DNA of 64,000 nt, taken from positions 213,498 to 277,497 of the forward strand of contig CAYOIZ010000001.1 of the NCBI GenBank assembly GCA_964404165.1. The letters are read 5' to 3'. The position numbers and the translations under genes are program-made. This document shows, piece after piece, positions 47,405 through 55,689 of this stretch (position 1 is its first letter; every line of letters begins with the position of its first letter). Source of the stretch: DASYLJ01 sp964404165 (GTDB lineage Bacteria; Desulfobacterota; Binatia; DP-6). The notes under the pieces are model-generated. The model did no database searches. It saw nothing but the letters and a program-made list of their open reading frames with translations, and had not been told where the DNA came from.

Positions 47405-47433
47405 CGTTTAGGCGGTCGGTCTGCGTGGGTCAA
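47405..47433 (-). promoter_or_regulatory. Promoter of the UbiA-family gene; leaderless arrangement
   Basis: On the minus strand TTGACC (47428-47433) and TAAACG (47405-47410) are 17 bp apart and the ATG starts 6 nt after the -10 box. There is no room for a ribosome site, so the mRNA should begin at or within a base or two of ATG. Confidence 0.6.
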
Positions 47434-47448
47434 CCGATTCCGGGGCGG

Positions 47449-48285
47449 CTATGCGAAGCGCGTCAGGGCGTGCTCGGCGTAGAAGGTGGGGCCGTCGAGA
47501 TCGCGTCCCGAGAAGAACATCGGGTCGGTCGCCGTCGCCAGCATGGCGCACACCCGACCGGGGTTCTCGACCGGCAGGCCCTTCGACGCGTCGAAGCCGA
47601 ACTGGCCCAGCTCGATGGCCATGCGCTCCGTCGCGACGAAGCCCGGCATCAGGCCGATGACGGCGACGCCGTGCGGGCGCAGCTCCTTCGCCAGCCCGGG
47701 GATCATGCGGCTGAACGCCGCCTTCGTCAGCGAGTAGCCGAGGCCCCAGCCGCCCTGGCCGATGGGTGCCGGCGTCTCCACCTGTCCCGCGCTCGACGTG
47801 ACGTTGATGACGATGCCGCCGCCCTGGCGCTTCCACGCCGGCAGGCACAGCTTGATGAGCTCGAGCGGGGCGATGACGTTGCAGAGGAACATCCGTTCGA
47901 TGAGCGCGATCGGCGTGTCCTCGAACGCGTCCATGTGCCCCGGGCCGACGTAGCGCCCGTTGTTGACGAGCACGTCGAGGCGGCCGAACCGGTCGAGCGC
48001 CGCCGTGACGGCGGCCGGCCAGTCGTCCCGCGCCGCCAGGTCGAGCTTCACGACCAGTGTGCGGGCGCCGAGCGCCTCCACCTCACGGGCGGTGTCGGTG
48101 AGGCTGCCGGGGAGGGGGTCACTCGACGACGTGCGCACCGTCGACGAGTGCTCGAGACGCTCCGTTCCCGTCACCGTACGGGCCGTGAGGACCAGGTCGA
48201 AGCCGCGACGGGCCAGCTCGAGGGCGCAGCCACGGCCGATGCCGCGGCTCGCGCCGGTGATGAACGCGACCTTGCGATCAGACAT
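47449..48285 (-). CDS. Short-chain dehydrogenase/reductase
   Basis: A 278-residue classical SDR with TGASRGIGRGCALELARRG, LDVLVNNGRY (NNG instead of NNAG), catalytic Ser in NVTSSAGQ and YSLTK (YxxxK). An insertion of about 20 residues (about 38-60) follows the second beta strand. The substrate is unknown. It overlaps the NTF2-like gene by 8 nt and forms a three-gene operon with it and a crotonase, suggesting breakdown of an acyl or cyclic alcohol (inference). Confidence 0.88.
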   Translation of the reverse strand: MSDRKVAFITGASRGIGRGCALELARRGFDLVLTARTVTGTERLEHSSTVRTSSSDPLPGSLTDTAREVEALGARTLVVKLDLAARDDWPAAVTAALDRFGRLDVLVNNGRYVGPGHMDAFEDTPIALIERMFLCNVIAPLELIKLCLPAWKRQGGGIVINVTSSAGQVETPAPIGQGGWGLGYSLTKAAFSRMIPGLAKELRPHGVAVIGLMPGFVATERMAIELGQFGFDASKGLPVENPGRVCAMLATATDPMFFSGRDLDGPTFYAEHALTRFA

Positions 48286-48694
48286 GGGCGGGCTCCTCGT
48301 ATCGTCGCCACAGAGTGGTCACGGCGCGGGACGCGATCCGCCAGCCGTCGGTGCGGCGGACCAGGTCGTCGCGGTAGCGGACGGCGACGACGACGTGCGC
48401 GCCGTCGGGGAGCACGTGCTCGGCGAGGCAGTCGGTCTCGCTCCGGGCGCGATCGCCGGCGAGGACGACGACCTGGTTGCCCATGCGATGCACGGTGGCG
48501 GTGTAGCGGGCCATGGCGCCGCGCAGCGTGGCGAGGGCCGCGTCGATCGTGCCCTGGCCGAGCGCCCCGTCGTAGGCGGCGTCGGGCGTGAAGCAGGCGG
48601 CGACGCGGTCGAGGTCGCGGTCGTCGACGCCGCGCGCGTACGACAGCAGGACGTCTCGCACCGCGTCGCGATCCTGGAGCTCGGCTGCCGTCAC
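48278..48694 (-). CDS. NTF2-like / SnoaL-type protein
   Basis: A 138-residue alpha+beta barrel protein: ELQDRDAVRDVLLSYARGVD, RVAACFTPDAAYDG, TVHRMGNQVV and a C-terminal DGWRIASRAVTTLWRRY are the usual marks of the SnoaL_4 group. Such proteins include dehydratases, isomerases and binding subunits; no function can be fixed. GTG start overlaps the crotonase stop (GTGA). Confidence 0.82.
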   Translation of the reverse strand: MTAAELQDRDAVRDVLLSYARGVDDRDLDRVAACFTPDAAYDGALGQGTIDAALATLRGAMARYTATVHRMGNQVVVLAGDRARSETDCLAEHVLPDGAHVVVAVRYRDDLVRRTDGWRIASRAVTTLWRRYEEPAHV

Positions 48695-49482
48695 CGGCCC
48701 GTGAAGCGCGCCGGGCGCTTCTCCATGAACGCGCCCATCCCTTCCTGGAAGTCCTGTGAGCGGAACAGCAGCATCAGCTGCATGAGGACGTGATGGGAAT
48801 GGGCCTCGAAGTCCTCGCCGAGCCCGTGCCGGTAGAGCCGCTTCATGGCGCGGATGCCGAGCGGCGCGTTGGCGGCGATCTTGTCGGCCCAGCGCCGCGT
48901 CTCCGCCATGAGATCGGCGGCGGGCACGACCGTGTTGACCAGACCGAGCGACAGTGCGCGCTCGGCCCCGATGTCGTCGCCGATGAAGCCGATCTCGCAG
49001 GCCTTGGCCCATCCCACCAGGCGCGGCAGGTACCAAGTGCCGCCGCTCTCCGGAATGATGCCGCGCTTGGCGAAGCCGGGGACGAGGATCGCCGTGTCGC
49101 TCATGAGTCGCATGTCGCAGCCGAGCGCCAGGTCGAGGCCGTAGCCGGCGGCGGCGCCGTTCAGCGCGCACAGCACCGGGGTGTCGATCTGGTGCAGGAT
49201 CACCGTCGGCAGCTCGCGCGTGCCGAAGTGGGCGGCGCCCCCGCCCGACAGCGCGCCGCCGATGCCGCGGCCGGCGGCCGCGTCCTTCAGGTCGAGACCG
49301 CTGCAGAAGCCGCGCCCGGCGCCGGTGAGGATGATCGCCCGGACCTCCGCATCGGCATCGGCGTCGAGGAGGCGCTGGCCGAGCGCCTCGAGCATGGGGA
49401 AGCTGATCGCGTTGAGACGATCGGGGCGATGGAGCGTGATCGTCGCCACGCCGTCCTGCACGTCGTAGAGGAGGTCCGACAT
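48691..49482 (-). CDS. Enoyl-CoA hydratase/isomerase-family protein (divergent active site)
   Basis: A 263-residue crotonase with LNAISFPMLEALGQRLLDAD, the oxyanion stretch GFCSGLDLKD and NGAAAGYGLDLALGCDMRL. The position of the first catalytic Glu of classical enoyl-CoA hydratase (LPEI in the other copy at 62901) reads VPGF here, while the Glu in KACEIGF is kept. It is therefore probably an isomerase, hydrolase or other crotonase activity. It is the first gene of the crotonase/NTF2/SDR operon; GAGGA precedes the ATG. Confidence 0.87.
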   Translation of the reverse strand: MSDLLYDVQDGVATITLHRPDRLNAISFPMLEALGQRLLDADADAEVRAIILTGAGRGFCSGLDLKDAAAGRGIGGALSGGGAAHFGTRELPTVILHQIDTPVLCALNGAAAGYGLDLALGCDMRLMSDTAILVPGFAKRGIIPESGGTWYLPRLVGWAKACEIGFIGDDIGAERALSLGLVNTVVPAADLMAETRRWADKIAANAPLGIRAMKRLYRHGLGEDFEAHSHHVLMQLMLLFRSQDFQEGMGAFMEKRPARFTGR

Positions 49483-49511
49483 GGCGGCGTCCTCGCACGC
49501 CGCTCGTCGCC

Positions 49512-49541
49512 CTGGCAACCCCACCGCGGGTGCGGTAACGG
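49512..49541 (+). promoter_or_regulatory. Possible promoter of the HAD gene
   Basis: CTGGCA (49512-49517) and TAACGG (49536-49541), 18 bp apart, end 9 nt before the GTG at 49551, with no ribosome site. Confidence 0.3.
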
Positions 49542-49550
49542 CTCCATGCC

Positions 49551-50270
49551 GTGATCCTCCCCCGACGCTCCGAGATCGACGCGCTGTTCCTCGATGCGGG
49601 CAACACCCTCATCGCCATGGACTCGACGCTGGTGTGCGAGGTGCTCGCGGGCGAAGGGCTCGTGGTCGCCCCGGCGGCGTTCGAGCGGGCGGAGGCGGCG
49701 TCGCGGCCGGCGCTGTCGGCGTTCCTGCACGCGGGCGTCACCAGCGAGTCGCGCGGCACCTTCACGTTCTACGTCCGCACCATCCTCGGCCACCTCGGCG
49801 TCCCCGGCGATCTCGACGCGCTCGCGCATCGCCTCGTCGTGACCGTGAAGACGACGGTCGCGACGCAGCGCCTGTGGTCGCGCGTGCTCCCCGGGGTGCC
49901 GGCCGCGCTGGCGGCGTTTCGTGGCGCGGGGCTCCAGCTCGTCGTCGTCAGCAACTCCGACGGCACCGTGGAGCAGGGCCTGACCGACGCCGGATTGCGC
50001 CCGCTGCTCGACGGGGTGGTCGACTCGGCCGTCGTCGGCGTGGAGAAGCCGGCGCCCGGCATCTTCGAGGCGGCGCTGCGCCTCGCGGACGTCCCGCCCG
50101 ATCGTGTGTTGCACGTCGGCGACCTGTGGGCCGCCGACGTCGTCGGCGCGCGCGGCGTCGGGCTGCACGCGGTGCTGCTGGATCCGTTCGACGACTGGCA
50201 CGACGTCGACTGCCCGCGCGTCGCCGACCTGTCGGCGCTGGCACGGCAGCTCCTCGGCGCGACGTCGTGA
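49551..50270 (+). CDS. HAD-superfamily hydrolase (subfamily IA)
   Basis: A 239-residue phosphatase-like protein. Motif I is FLDAGNTL (nucleophile Asp, with Gly where many HADs have the second Asp), motif II VVSNSDG, motif III with EKPAPGIFEAAL, and motif IV HVGDLWAADVVGA. A helical cap lies at about residues 20-90. The substrate is unknown. GTG start; the stop overlaps the GTG of the next gene. Confidence 0.87.
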   Translation: MILPRRSEIDALFLDAGNTLIAMDSTLVCEVLAGEGLVVAPAAFERAEAASRPALSAFLHAGVTSESRGTFTFYVRTILGHLGVPGDLDALAHRLVVTVKTTVATQRLWSRVLPGVPAALAAFRGAGLQLVVVSNSDGTVEQGLTDAGLRPLLDGVVDSAVVGVEKPAPGIFEAALRLADVPPDRVLHVGDLWAADVVGARGVGLHAVLLDPFDDWHDVDCPRVADLSALARQLLGATS

Positions 50271-51205
50271 ACGCCGGCGCGCAGTGGCGCGGCCAGGCGG
50301 GGTTCTTCGAAATATGGTTCCTCGTCGTCTTCGAGACGGCGCGACGTCGGGCGTGGTGGTTGCGGTACACGACGTGGGCGCCGGTCGGCGGGACGTCGCG
50401 GGCCACGATGTGGGCGGCGGCGTTCGACGGTGACGCGGCGCCGTGGGTGCGGAAGACGTTTCATCCGACGGTCCCATCGTCGGACGGGTGGGCGGCCGTC
50501 GGTGACAACCGGTTCGACGCGCACGGCGCGCGTGGTCGCGTCGACGCGCTGTCGTGGGACCTGTCGTTCGCGGCGGCATCCCAGCCCCATGGCCCGGCCT
50601 GGCTCGCGCGCCTCCCGGCGCCGACGCGCGTCGAGCACCTCGCGGACGGTGCACCCGTCACCGGCTGGATCGAGCGCGACGGCGTGCGCGACGAGCTGCG
50701 CGGCGCCCGCGTCGTGGCGAAGCACCTCTGGGGCACGCGTCGCGTGGAGGAGCTGTTCTGGGTGTGCTGTCCCGGGCGCCTCGAGGCGACGGCGGTCCGG
50801 CTGCGGCGCGACCGCGGGCCGCGGCTCACGACCGCGTGGCTCGACGACGGGCGCGGGGCGCGCGGATGGGATGCGCCGTGGGACCTGCTGCGCAGCCGCG
50901 TCGTCCCCGACGGGCCGGGCGTGCTGCGCGTGCACGCGGCGTCGCCGACCCGACGGCTGACGGCGGTCGCGCGCTGCGATCCAGCGACGCTCGCGGGCTG
51001 GGTGTACCGCGATCCCGCCGGGTGGGACGTGCACGTCGCGCAGAGCGACGTCGCCGTGTGTTCGATCGCGCTCGAGACGCGGCCGCACCCGTTCGCCACC
51101 TGGAGCGTGCCGGAGCGGTTCGAGGTCGAGCAGGCGGCGGTGGAATTCCACCATCCCGAGCCGTTGCCCGGCGTGCGCTATCTGGCATGGGAGGAGACGC
51201 GATGA
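50267..51205 (+). CDS. Protein of unknown function, 312 residues, Trp-rich
   Basis: I do not recognise the family. The protein is rich in Trp, Arg and beta-prone segments (GFFEIWFLVVFETARRRAWW, WDLSFAAASQPHGPAWLARL, VVAKHLWGTRRVEELFWVCC) with no signal peptide. The repeated strand pattern suggests a two-domain lipocalin-like beta barrel, as in carotenoid hydratases or tocopherol cyclase relatives (weak inference). It is locked between the HAD and dienelactone-hydrolase genes by 4-nt overlaps (GTGA and ATGA), so the three act together. Confidence 0.7.
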   Translation: MNAGAQWRGQAGFFEIWFLVVFETARRRAWWLRYTTWAPVGGTSRATMWAAAFDGDAAPWVRKTFHPTVPSSDGWAAVGDNRFDAHGARGRVDALSWDLSFAAASQPHGPAWLARLPAPTRVEHLADGAPVTGWIERDGVRDELRGARVVAKHLWGTRRVEELFWVCCPGRLEATAVRLRRDRGPRLTTAWLDDGRGARGWDAPWDLLRSRVVPDGPGVLRVHAASPTRRLTAVARCDPATLAGWVYRDPAGWDVHVAQSDVAVCSIALETRPHPFATWSVPERFEVEQAAVEFHHPEPLPGVRYLAWEETR

Positions 51206-51921
51206 CGATCGACCTCACCTGGCGCCGCGACGGTGACGCGCTCCGTGGCCACGCGGCGATGCCCGCCGGTGCGGGTCCGCATCCCGGACTGGTGCTGATC
51301 CCCGACGTGCGTGGCGTGTCGCCGCACTATCGCGACGTCGCTGCGCGCTTCGCCGCGGAGGGATTCGTCACGCTCGTGATCGACCTCTACAGTCGCGAGG
51401 GCGTTCCCGAGCTGCCAGACATGCCGGCGGTGGCGCGCTGGCTCGAGGCGCTGCCCGATCGCCGCATCCTCGACGACCTGGCGTCGGCGGTCGCGTTCGT
51501 CGCGGCGCGACCCGAAGTGGCGGGACGTCGCGTCGGTATCACGGGCTTCTGCATGGGCGGCCAGTACGCCCTCATGGCGGCGTGCACGGTGCCGGGGCTG
51601 TCGGCCTGCGTGTCCTGGTACGGCATGCTGCGCTACGGCCAGACCGCGACGCATCGGCCGGTGCATCCCATCGAGCTCGCGCCGGGGCTCTCCTGTCCCT
51701 ACCTCGGCTTCTTCGGCGACCAGGACGGGCTCATCGCCACCGCCGACGTCGAGGCGTTGCGCACCGTCGTCGCGGGGACCGGGCAGCCCACCGAGATCGT
51801 GCGGTACGCCGACGCCGGGCACGCGTTCTTCAACGATGCGCGGCCGGACGCCTATCGGCCCGCGGCGGCCGCCGATGCCTGGCCGCGCGCGGTCGGGTTC
51901 CTGCGGCGGCATCTGAGCTGA
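51202..51921 (+). CDS. Dienelactone hydrolase family protein
   Basis: A 239-residue alpha/beta hydrolase. The nucleophile elbow is GFCMGGQYAL with Cys as in dienelactone hydrolases (about residue 117). The acid is probably in FFGDQDGLI and the His in DAGHAFFND. The N terminus has LVLIPDVRGVSPHYRDVAARF. It may hydrolyse a lactone or ester; substrate unknown. ATG overlaps the previous stop. Confidence 0.88.
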   Translation: MTIDLTWRRDGDALRGHAAMPAGAGPHPGLVLIPDVRGVSPHYRDVAARFAAEGFVTLVIDLYSREGVPELPDMPAVARWLEALPDRRILDDLASAVAFVAARPEVAGRRVGITGFCMGGQYALMAACTVPGLSACVSWYGMLRYGQTATHRPVHPIELAPGLSCPYLGFFGDQDGLIATADVEALRTVVAGTGQPTEIVRYADAGHAFFNDARPDAYRPAAAADAWPRAVGFLRRHLS

Positions 51922-51950
51922 CGATGGCAGGATCCGTGGGGCCCATGGCC

Positions 51951-51975
51951 TTGCAGCCGGAATCGCCGGCTGCAA
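51951..51975. repeat. 10-bp stem hairpin upstream of the AraC-type gene
   Basis: TTGCAGCCGG (51951-51960) and CCGGCTGCAA (51966-51975) with loop AATCG. It lies 29 nt after the dienelactone-hydrolase stop and 10 nt before the regulator start. It could end the upstream mRNA or be an operator for the regulator. Confidence 0.5.
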
Positions 51976-51985
51976 AGGTGACGGC

Positions 51986-52990
51986 ATGTGGTCGCGCGAT
52001 CATCGTCCCCGCCGCATCGCCGTGGTGGCCTATCCGGGGGTGCAGATTCTCGACGTCGTCGGACCCCTCGAGGTGTTCGCGACCACGACCCGCCTCCTGG
52101 CGGCGGAGCGCGGGAACGACGTCCCGTGCTACGCGGTCGACGTCCTGGCCGCACGCCGTGGCCCGCTGCGCACCCAGTCGGGCCTGACGCTCGGCGCCGA
52201 TCGCGCCTGGTCACAGGTGCGTGGTGGCGTCGACACCCTGCTCGTCGCCGGTGGGCTCGGCACGCGCGAGGCGATGGGCGACACGGCGCTGCTCGCGTGG
52301 CTGCGTCGCATGGCCCCACGCGTCCGCCGTCTCGGGTCGGTGTGCACCGGGAGCTTCGTGCTCGCGGCCGCAGGCCTGCTCGAGGGTCGGCGCGCCACGA
52401 CCCATTGGGGCTACTGCGCCACGCTCGCGCAGCTCTACCCGAGCGTGCGCGTCGAGCCCGACCCGATCTTCGTACAGGACGGCAACGTCTACACGTCGGC
52501 CGGCGTGACGGCGGGCATGGATCTCGCGCTGGCTCTCGTCGAGGAGGACCACGGTCGCGACGTCGCGATGCAGGTCGCCCGCCAGCTGGTGCTGTTCCTG
52601 CGCCGGCCCGGTGGCCAGTCGCAGTTCAGCGCGCAGCTCGCCGTGCAGACGGCGTCACGCGAGCCGTTGCGTGATCTGCAGGCGTGGATGACCGATCATC
52701 CGGCGGCCGATCTCTCCGTGCCGGCCCTGGCGCAGCGGGTGGCGATGAGCCCGCGCAATTTCGCGCGCGTCTTCCTGCGTGAGGTCGGCGTCACGCCGGC
52801 ACGCTTCGCCGAGCGCATCCGCGTCGAGGCGGCGCGCCGCCGCCTCGAGGAGACGGCGGACGGCGTCGACGGGGTCGCGGACGCGTGCGGCTTCGGGACC
52901 GCCGAGTCGATGCGGCGCGCCTTCCTGCGCACCATCCACGTCTCGCCGACGGCGTATCGTCATCGGTTCCGTCTCCGGCAGGCGAGCTGA
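51986..52990 (+). CDS. GlxA-type transcriptional regulator (DJ-1/PfpI domain plus AraC HTH)
   Basis: A 334-residue regulator. The N-terminal DJ-1/PfpI-like domain (about 10-190) contains GPLEVFATT, a cysteine at SVCTGSFVLAAAGLL and RATTHWGYC. The C-terminal AraC DNA-binding domain (about 225-330) has two helix-turn-helix units, SVPALAQRVAMSPRNFARVF and GVADACGFGTAESMRRAFLR. The ligand is unknown. A stand-alone DJ-1 protein follows after 9 nt with clear similarity to its sensor domain. Confidence 0.9.
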   Translation: MWSRDHRPRRIAVVAYPGVQILDVVGPLEVFATTTRLLAAERGNDVPCYAVDVLAARRGPLRTQSGLTLGADRAWSQVRGGVDTLLVAGGLGTREAMGDTALLAWLRRMAPRVRRLGSVCTGSFVLAAAGLLEGRRATTHWGYCATLAQLYPSVRVEPDPIFVQDGNVYTSAGVTAGMDLALALVEEDHGRDVAMQVARQLVLFLRRPGGQSQFSAQLAVQTASREPLRDLQAWMTDHPAADLSVPALAQRVAMSPRNFARVFLREVGVTPARFAERIRVEAARRRLEETADGVDGVADACGFGTAESMRRAFLRTIHVSPTAYRHRFRLRQAS

Positions 52991-52999
52991 GGAGGAGTC

Positions 53000-53623
53000 A
53001 TGACACGTCCCATCGTCGGCATCGTGGTGTTCCCGGACGTCGAGGTCCTCGACGTCTGCGGACCGTTCGAGGTGCTCTCGGTCACGCGGCTCGACGAGTC
53101 GCGGCGACGCGAGGATCCATCACCGTTCGACGTCCGCCTGGTGGCGCTCGATCCGGGCCACGTGGTGGCGTCGGGCGGGCTCACGCTGGTCCCGAATCAC
53201 GTGCTCGCGGACTGTCCGCCGCTCGACACGTTGATCGTCCCCGGCGGGTGGGGAACGCGACGGCTCATCGACGATGCGCGCCTGCTGGCGTGGCTGCGCG
53301 AGCGGGCGTCGACGGTGCGAACCCTGGCCTCGGTGTGCACCGGGGCGATGCTCCTCGGCGCGGCGGGCCTGCTCGACGGACGCCGCGCCACTACGCACTG
53401 GCGGTCGCTCGGGTGGATGCGCGAGTCGTTCCCGTCGGTACGGGTCGAGGACGCGTTGCGCGTCGTCGAGGACGGCAACGTCCTGACGTCGGCGGGGATC
53501 TCGGCGGGCATCGACATGGCGCTGCGGATCGTCGAGCAGCGGCACGGGCGCGCCATCGCGGAGGCGACCGCACGGCAGATGGAGTATCCGATGCCGTCGG
53601 ACGACCTCCGGTCGCACGTCTGA
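53000..53623 (+). CDS. DJ-1/PfpI family protein (isonitrile hydratase-like)
   Basis: A 207-residue protein similar to the first domain of the preceding regulator: shared GPFEVLSVT, TLIVPGGWGTR, SVCTGAMLLGAAGLLDGRRATTHW (nucleophile-elbow Cys) and DGNVLTSAGISAGIDMALRI. Relatives include isonitrile hydratase InhA and small glyoxalase-like enzymes. GGAGG precedes the ATG. An enzyme whose substrate is sensed by its neighbour is plausible inference. Confidence 0.87.
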   Translation: MTRPIVGIVVFPDVEVLDVCGPFEVLSVTRLDESRRREDPSPFDVRLVALDPGHVVASGGLTLVPNHVLADCPPLDTLIVPGGWGTRRLIDDARLLAWLRERASTVRTLASVCTGAMLLGAAGLLDGRRATTHWRSLGWMRESFPSVRVEDALRVVEDGNVLTSAGISAGIDMALRIVEQRHGRAIAEATARQMEYPMPSDDLRSHV

Positions 53624-53627
53624 GCCG

Positions 53628-55019
53628 TCAGGCGCGGACGACGTCGTGCGCAGGGGTGAGGGGGGTCGCACCGCGCGTCCGCCACGCATGCCGCGCCACC
53701 CGCGCCACGACGCCAGGCGCGAACAGCGCGCTCGCCGGCCGCAGCATGTGGATCACCTCGGCCAGCGTCGTGCGCAGCGTGCCGTCGTCGGTCATGGCGC
53801 GCATCATCGCGTCCATGTAGCGCGCGACGAGCCCGGTGAAGGGCGGGCGCGGCCCCGTGGTGCCCGGGACACGGAAGTCGGCGCCGGTCGCCAGCGTCCA
53901 CGGGTCGCGCAGGAAGCGCGCCTGGGCTTTGAAGAAGGCGCGCGGCAGCTCCGGCGACGCGAGGCCGGTGCGCGCGATCGTCTCGTGCAGGATGCCGGCA
54001 CAGACCGCCGCGCTGGTCATGCCCTGGCCGTGGATCGGATTGAACTTGCAGGCCGCGTCGCCGAGCGCCACGAAGCCGTCGACGCGAGACGTCCAGCGGT
54101 CGTAGTGACGGAAGCGGTTCGCCATCTCGCGGTTGCCGTAGACGGGCGAGATCGGCTCGGCACGGGCGACGACGTCGGCGATGAGCGGCGAGCGCAGCGC
54201 GCGCAGGGCGGCGTCGAAGCCGGCCTCGTCGGTGGGCGGGTAGTTGCCGCCGAGCCCGCCCAGGGCGACGATCCAGCGGTCGCCCTCGATCGGCATGAGG
54301 ACGCCGGCGCGCTCCTGCGGCAGCTCCTTCGGATCGATCCAGATGCCCCGCCACCACCAGTCGCTCGGCCGCTCGGCCGGCATGCGGTACCAGCGCGTGC
54401 TGTAGGCGGCGCGTGCGTCGACGACGGTCTCCTCGGGCGGCTCGACGCCGAGCGCACGCAGCCAGTCCGGCGTGCGGGCCGAGCGGCCCGAGGCGTCGAC
54501 GACGAGATCGGCGCTGAGCGTCTCGGTGGCCCCGCCGTCACGCGACGAGACGTGGACGCCGGTGACGCGGGGGGCCGTCCCCGTGGTGTCGGCGACGAGG
54601 CCCTGCGCCTCGGTGCGATCGCGCACCGTCACGCGCGGATGGGTACGGAGCAGATCGCGGACCACCGACTCCATGAGCGCACGGCTGGCGAACAGGGTGC
54701 GCACGCCCGAGTCCATGGGCGTCCACCACCCGGTCTCGCGGTAGGCGGCGAAGTCGCGCAGGAAGTCGAGCTCGAGGGCGCCGCCGGCGAGCATTCCGGC
54801 ATCGAACCCGGGGAACCAGCGCTCCAGCTCGCGGCGACCCCGCACCAGCAGCGCGTGCGGATGGCGACTCTGCGGCACGCCGGCGCGATCGGCGACGTCG
54901 GTGGGAAAGACGTCGCGCTCGACGACGGTGACGCGATCGGCGTGATCCGCGAGGACGCGGGCGGCGCACAGGCCGGCCATGCTGCCGCCGAGGACGACGG
55001 CGTGACGGGTGGTGGGCAT
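53628..55019 (-). CDS. FAD-dependent monooxygenase/oxidoreductase
   Basis: A 463-residue flavoprotein of the p-hydroxybenzoate hydroxylase / squalene epoxidase-like class. FAD motif VVLGGSMAGLCAARVLADH at the N terminus, DLVVDASGRSARTPDWL, and the second FAD motif VALGDAACKFNPIHGQGMTS (about residues 300-319). The substrate is unknown. ATG at 55019 is preferred over 55031 because GGAGG is spaced correctly; it begins 1 nt after the TetR gene, so the TetR regulator likely controls this oxidase. Confidence 0.87.
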   Translation of the reverse strand: MPTTRHAVVLGGSMAGLCAARVLADHADRVTVVERDVFPTDVADRAGVPQSRHPHALLVRGRRELERWFPGFDAGMLAGGALELDFLRDFAAYRETGWWTPMDSGVRTLFASRALMESVVRDLLRTHPRVTVRDRTEAQGLVADTTGTAPRVTGVHVSSRDGGATETLSADLVVDASGRSARTPDWLRALGVEPPEETVVDARAAYSTRWYRMPAERPSDWWWRGIWIDPKELPQERAGVLMPIEGDRWIVALGGLGGNYPPTDEAGFDAALRALRSPLIADVVARAEPISPVYGNREMANRFRHYDRWTSRVDGFVALGDAACKFNPIHGQGMTSAAVCAGILHETIARTGLASPELPRAFFKAQARFLRDPWTLATGADFRVPGTTGPRPPFTGLVARYMDAMMRAMTDDGTLRTTLAEVIHMLRPASALFAPGVVARVARHAWRTRGATPLTPAHDVVRA

Positions 55020-55020
55020 C

Positions 55021-55647
55021 TCAACCTCCACGGGCTGGGCGCGGCTTCACGCCGCGCAGGATGACGTCGAGGGCCTGGGCGATGGCGGTGCGCAGGTCGA
55101 TCTCGTCGGGACGGCGCAGCCACTCGCCGACGACGCCGAAGTAGGCGCTGACGACGATCGCGCCCACGAGCGCGGGATCGACCCCGCGACGGAACTCGCC
55201 AGCCGTCTGGCCATCGCGGACGACGGCAGCCAGCATGGCGGCGAGATCGCGGCCCTGCTCGGCGTGTGCGGCGATGGCGGCCGGGCGGGTCAGGATGGCG
55301 TGCAGGATCGGCTGCATGAGCGGCGCATGCTCGATGGCGCGCTCGACGAGGAACTCGAGGGCGTGGCGCAGCGTGGCGGTGGCCGAGCGGCCGCGCTCGA
55401 GGCGGACCGCCAGCTCGTCGGTGACCTGGCGACCGTACTCGGCGAGGACGGCGTCCTTGGTGGGGAAGTGCAGGAAGAACGTGGCGCGGGCGACGTCGGC
55501 CTCGGCGCAGATGGCGTCGATCGTGACGGCCGCGATGCCATCGCGCAGAAAAAGGCGGACGGCCGCCTCGTAGAGGTCGCGCCGGGTGCGCTCCTTCTTG
55601 CGGGCGCGACGGGATGGCTCGGCGACGCTGTCGATGGACGCAGGCAT
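55021..55647 (-). CDS. TetR-family transcriptional repressor
   Basis: A 208-residue repressor. The N-terminal helix-turn-helix (about residues 20-65) is RTRRDLYEAAVRLFLRDGIA then VTIDAICAEADVARATFFLHF. A helical ligand domain (about 80-200) follows. Ligand unknown. A perfect palindrome overlaps its own promoter region (55652-55667), indicating autoregulation of the tetR-flavoprotein pair. Confidence 0.92.
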   Translation of the reverse strand: MPASIDSVAEPSRRARKKERTRRDLYEAAVRLFLRDGIAAVTIDAICAEADVARATFFLHFPTKDAVLAEYGRQVTDELAVRLERGRSATATLRHALEFLVERAIEHAPLMQPILHAILTRPAAIAAHAEQGRDLAAMLAAVVRDGQTAGEFRRGVDPALVGAIVVSAYFGVVGEWLRRPDEIDLRTAIAQALDVILRGVKPRPARGG

Positions 55648-55651
55648 GTCG

Positions 55652-55667
55652 ATAGACTGGAGTCTAT
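55652..55667. promoter_or_regulatory. TetR-type operator palindrome
   Basis: ATAGACT-GG-AGTCTAT is a perfect 7+7 inverted repeat that ends 4 bp before the TetR start codon and contains a TAGACT -10-like box on the minus strand. Size and placement fit an operator for the adjacent repressor. Confidence 0.7.
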
Positions 55668-55689
55668 TAACGGCCTGCGATCTGGCGAG

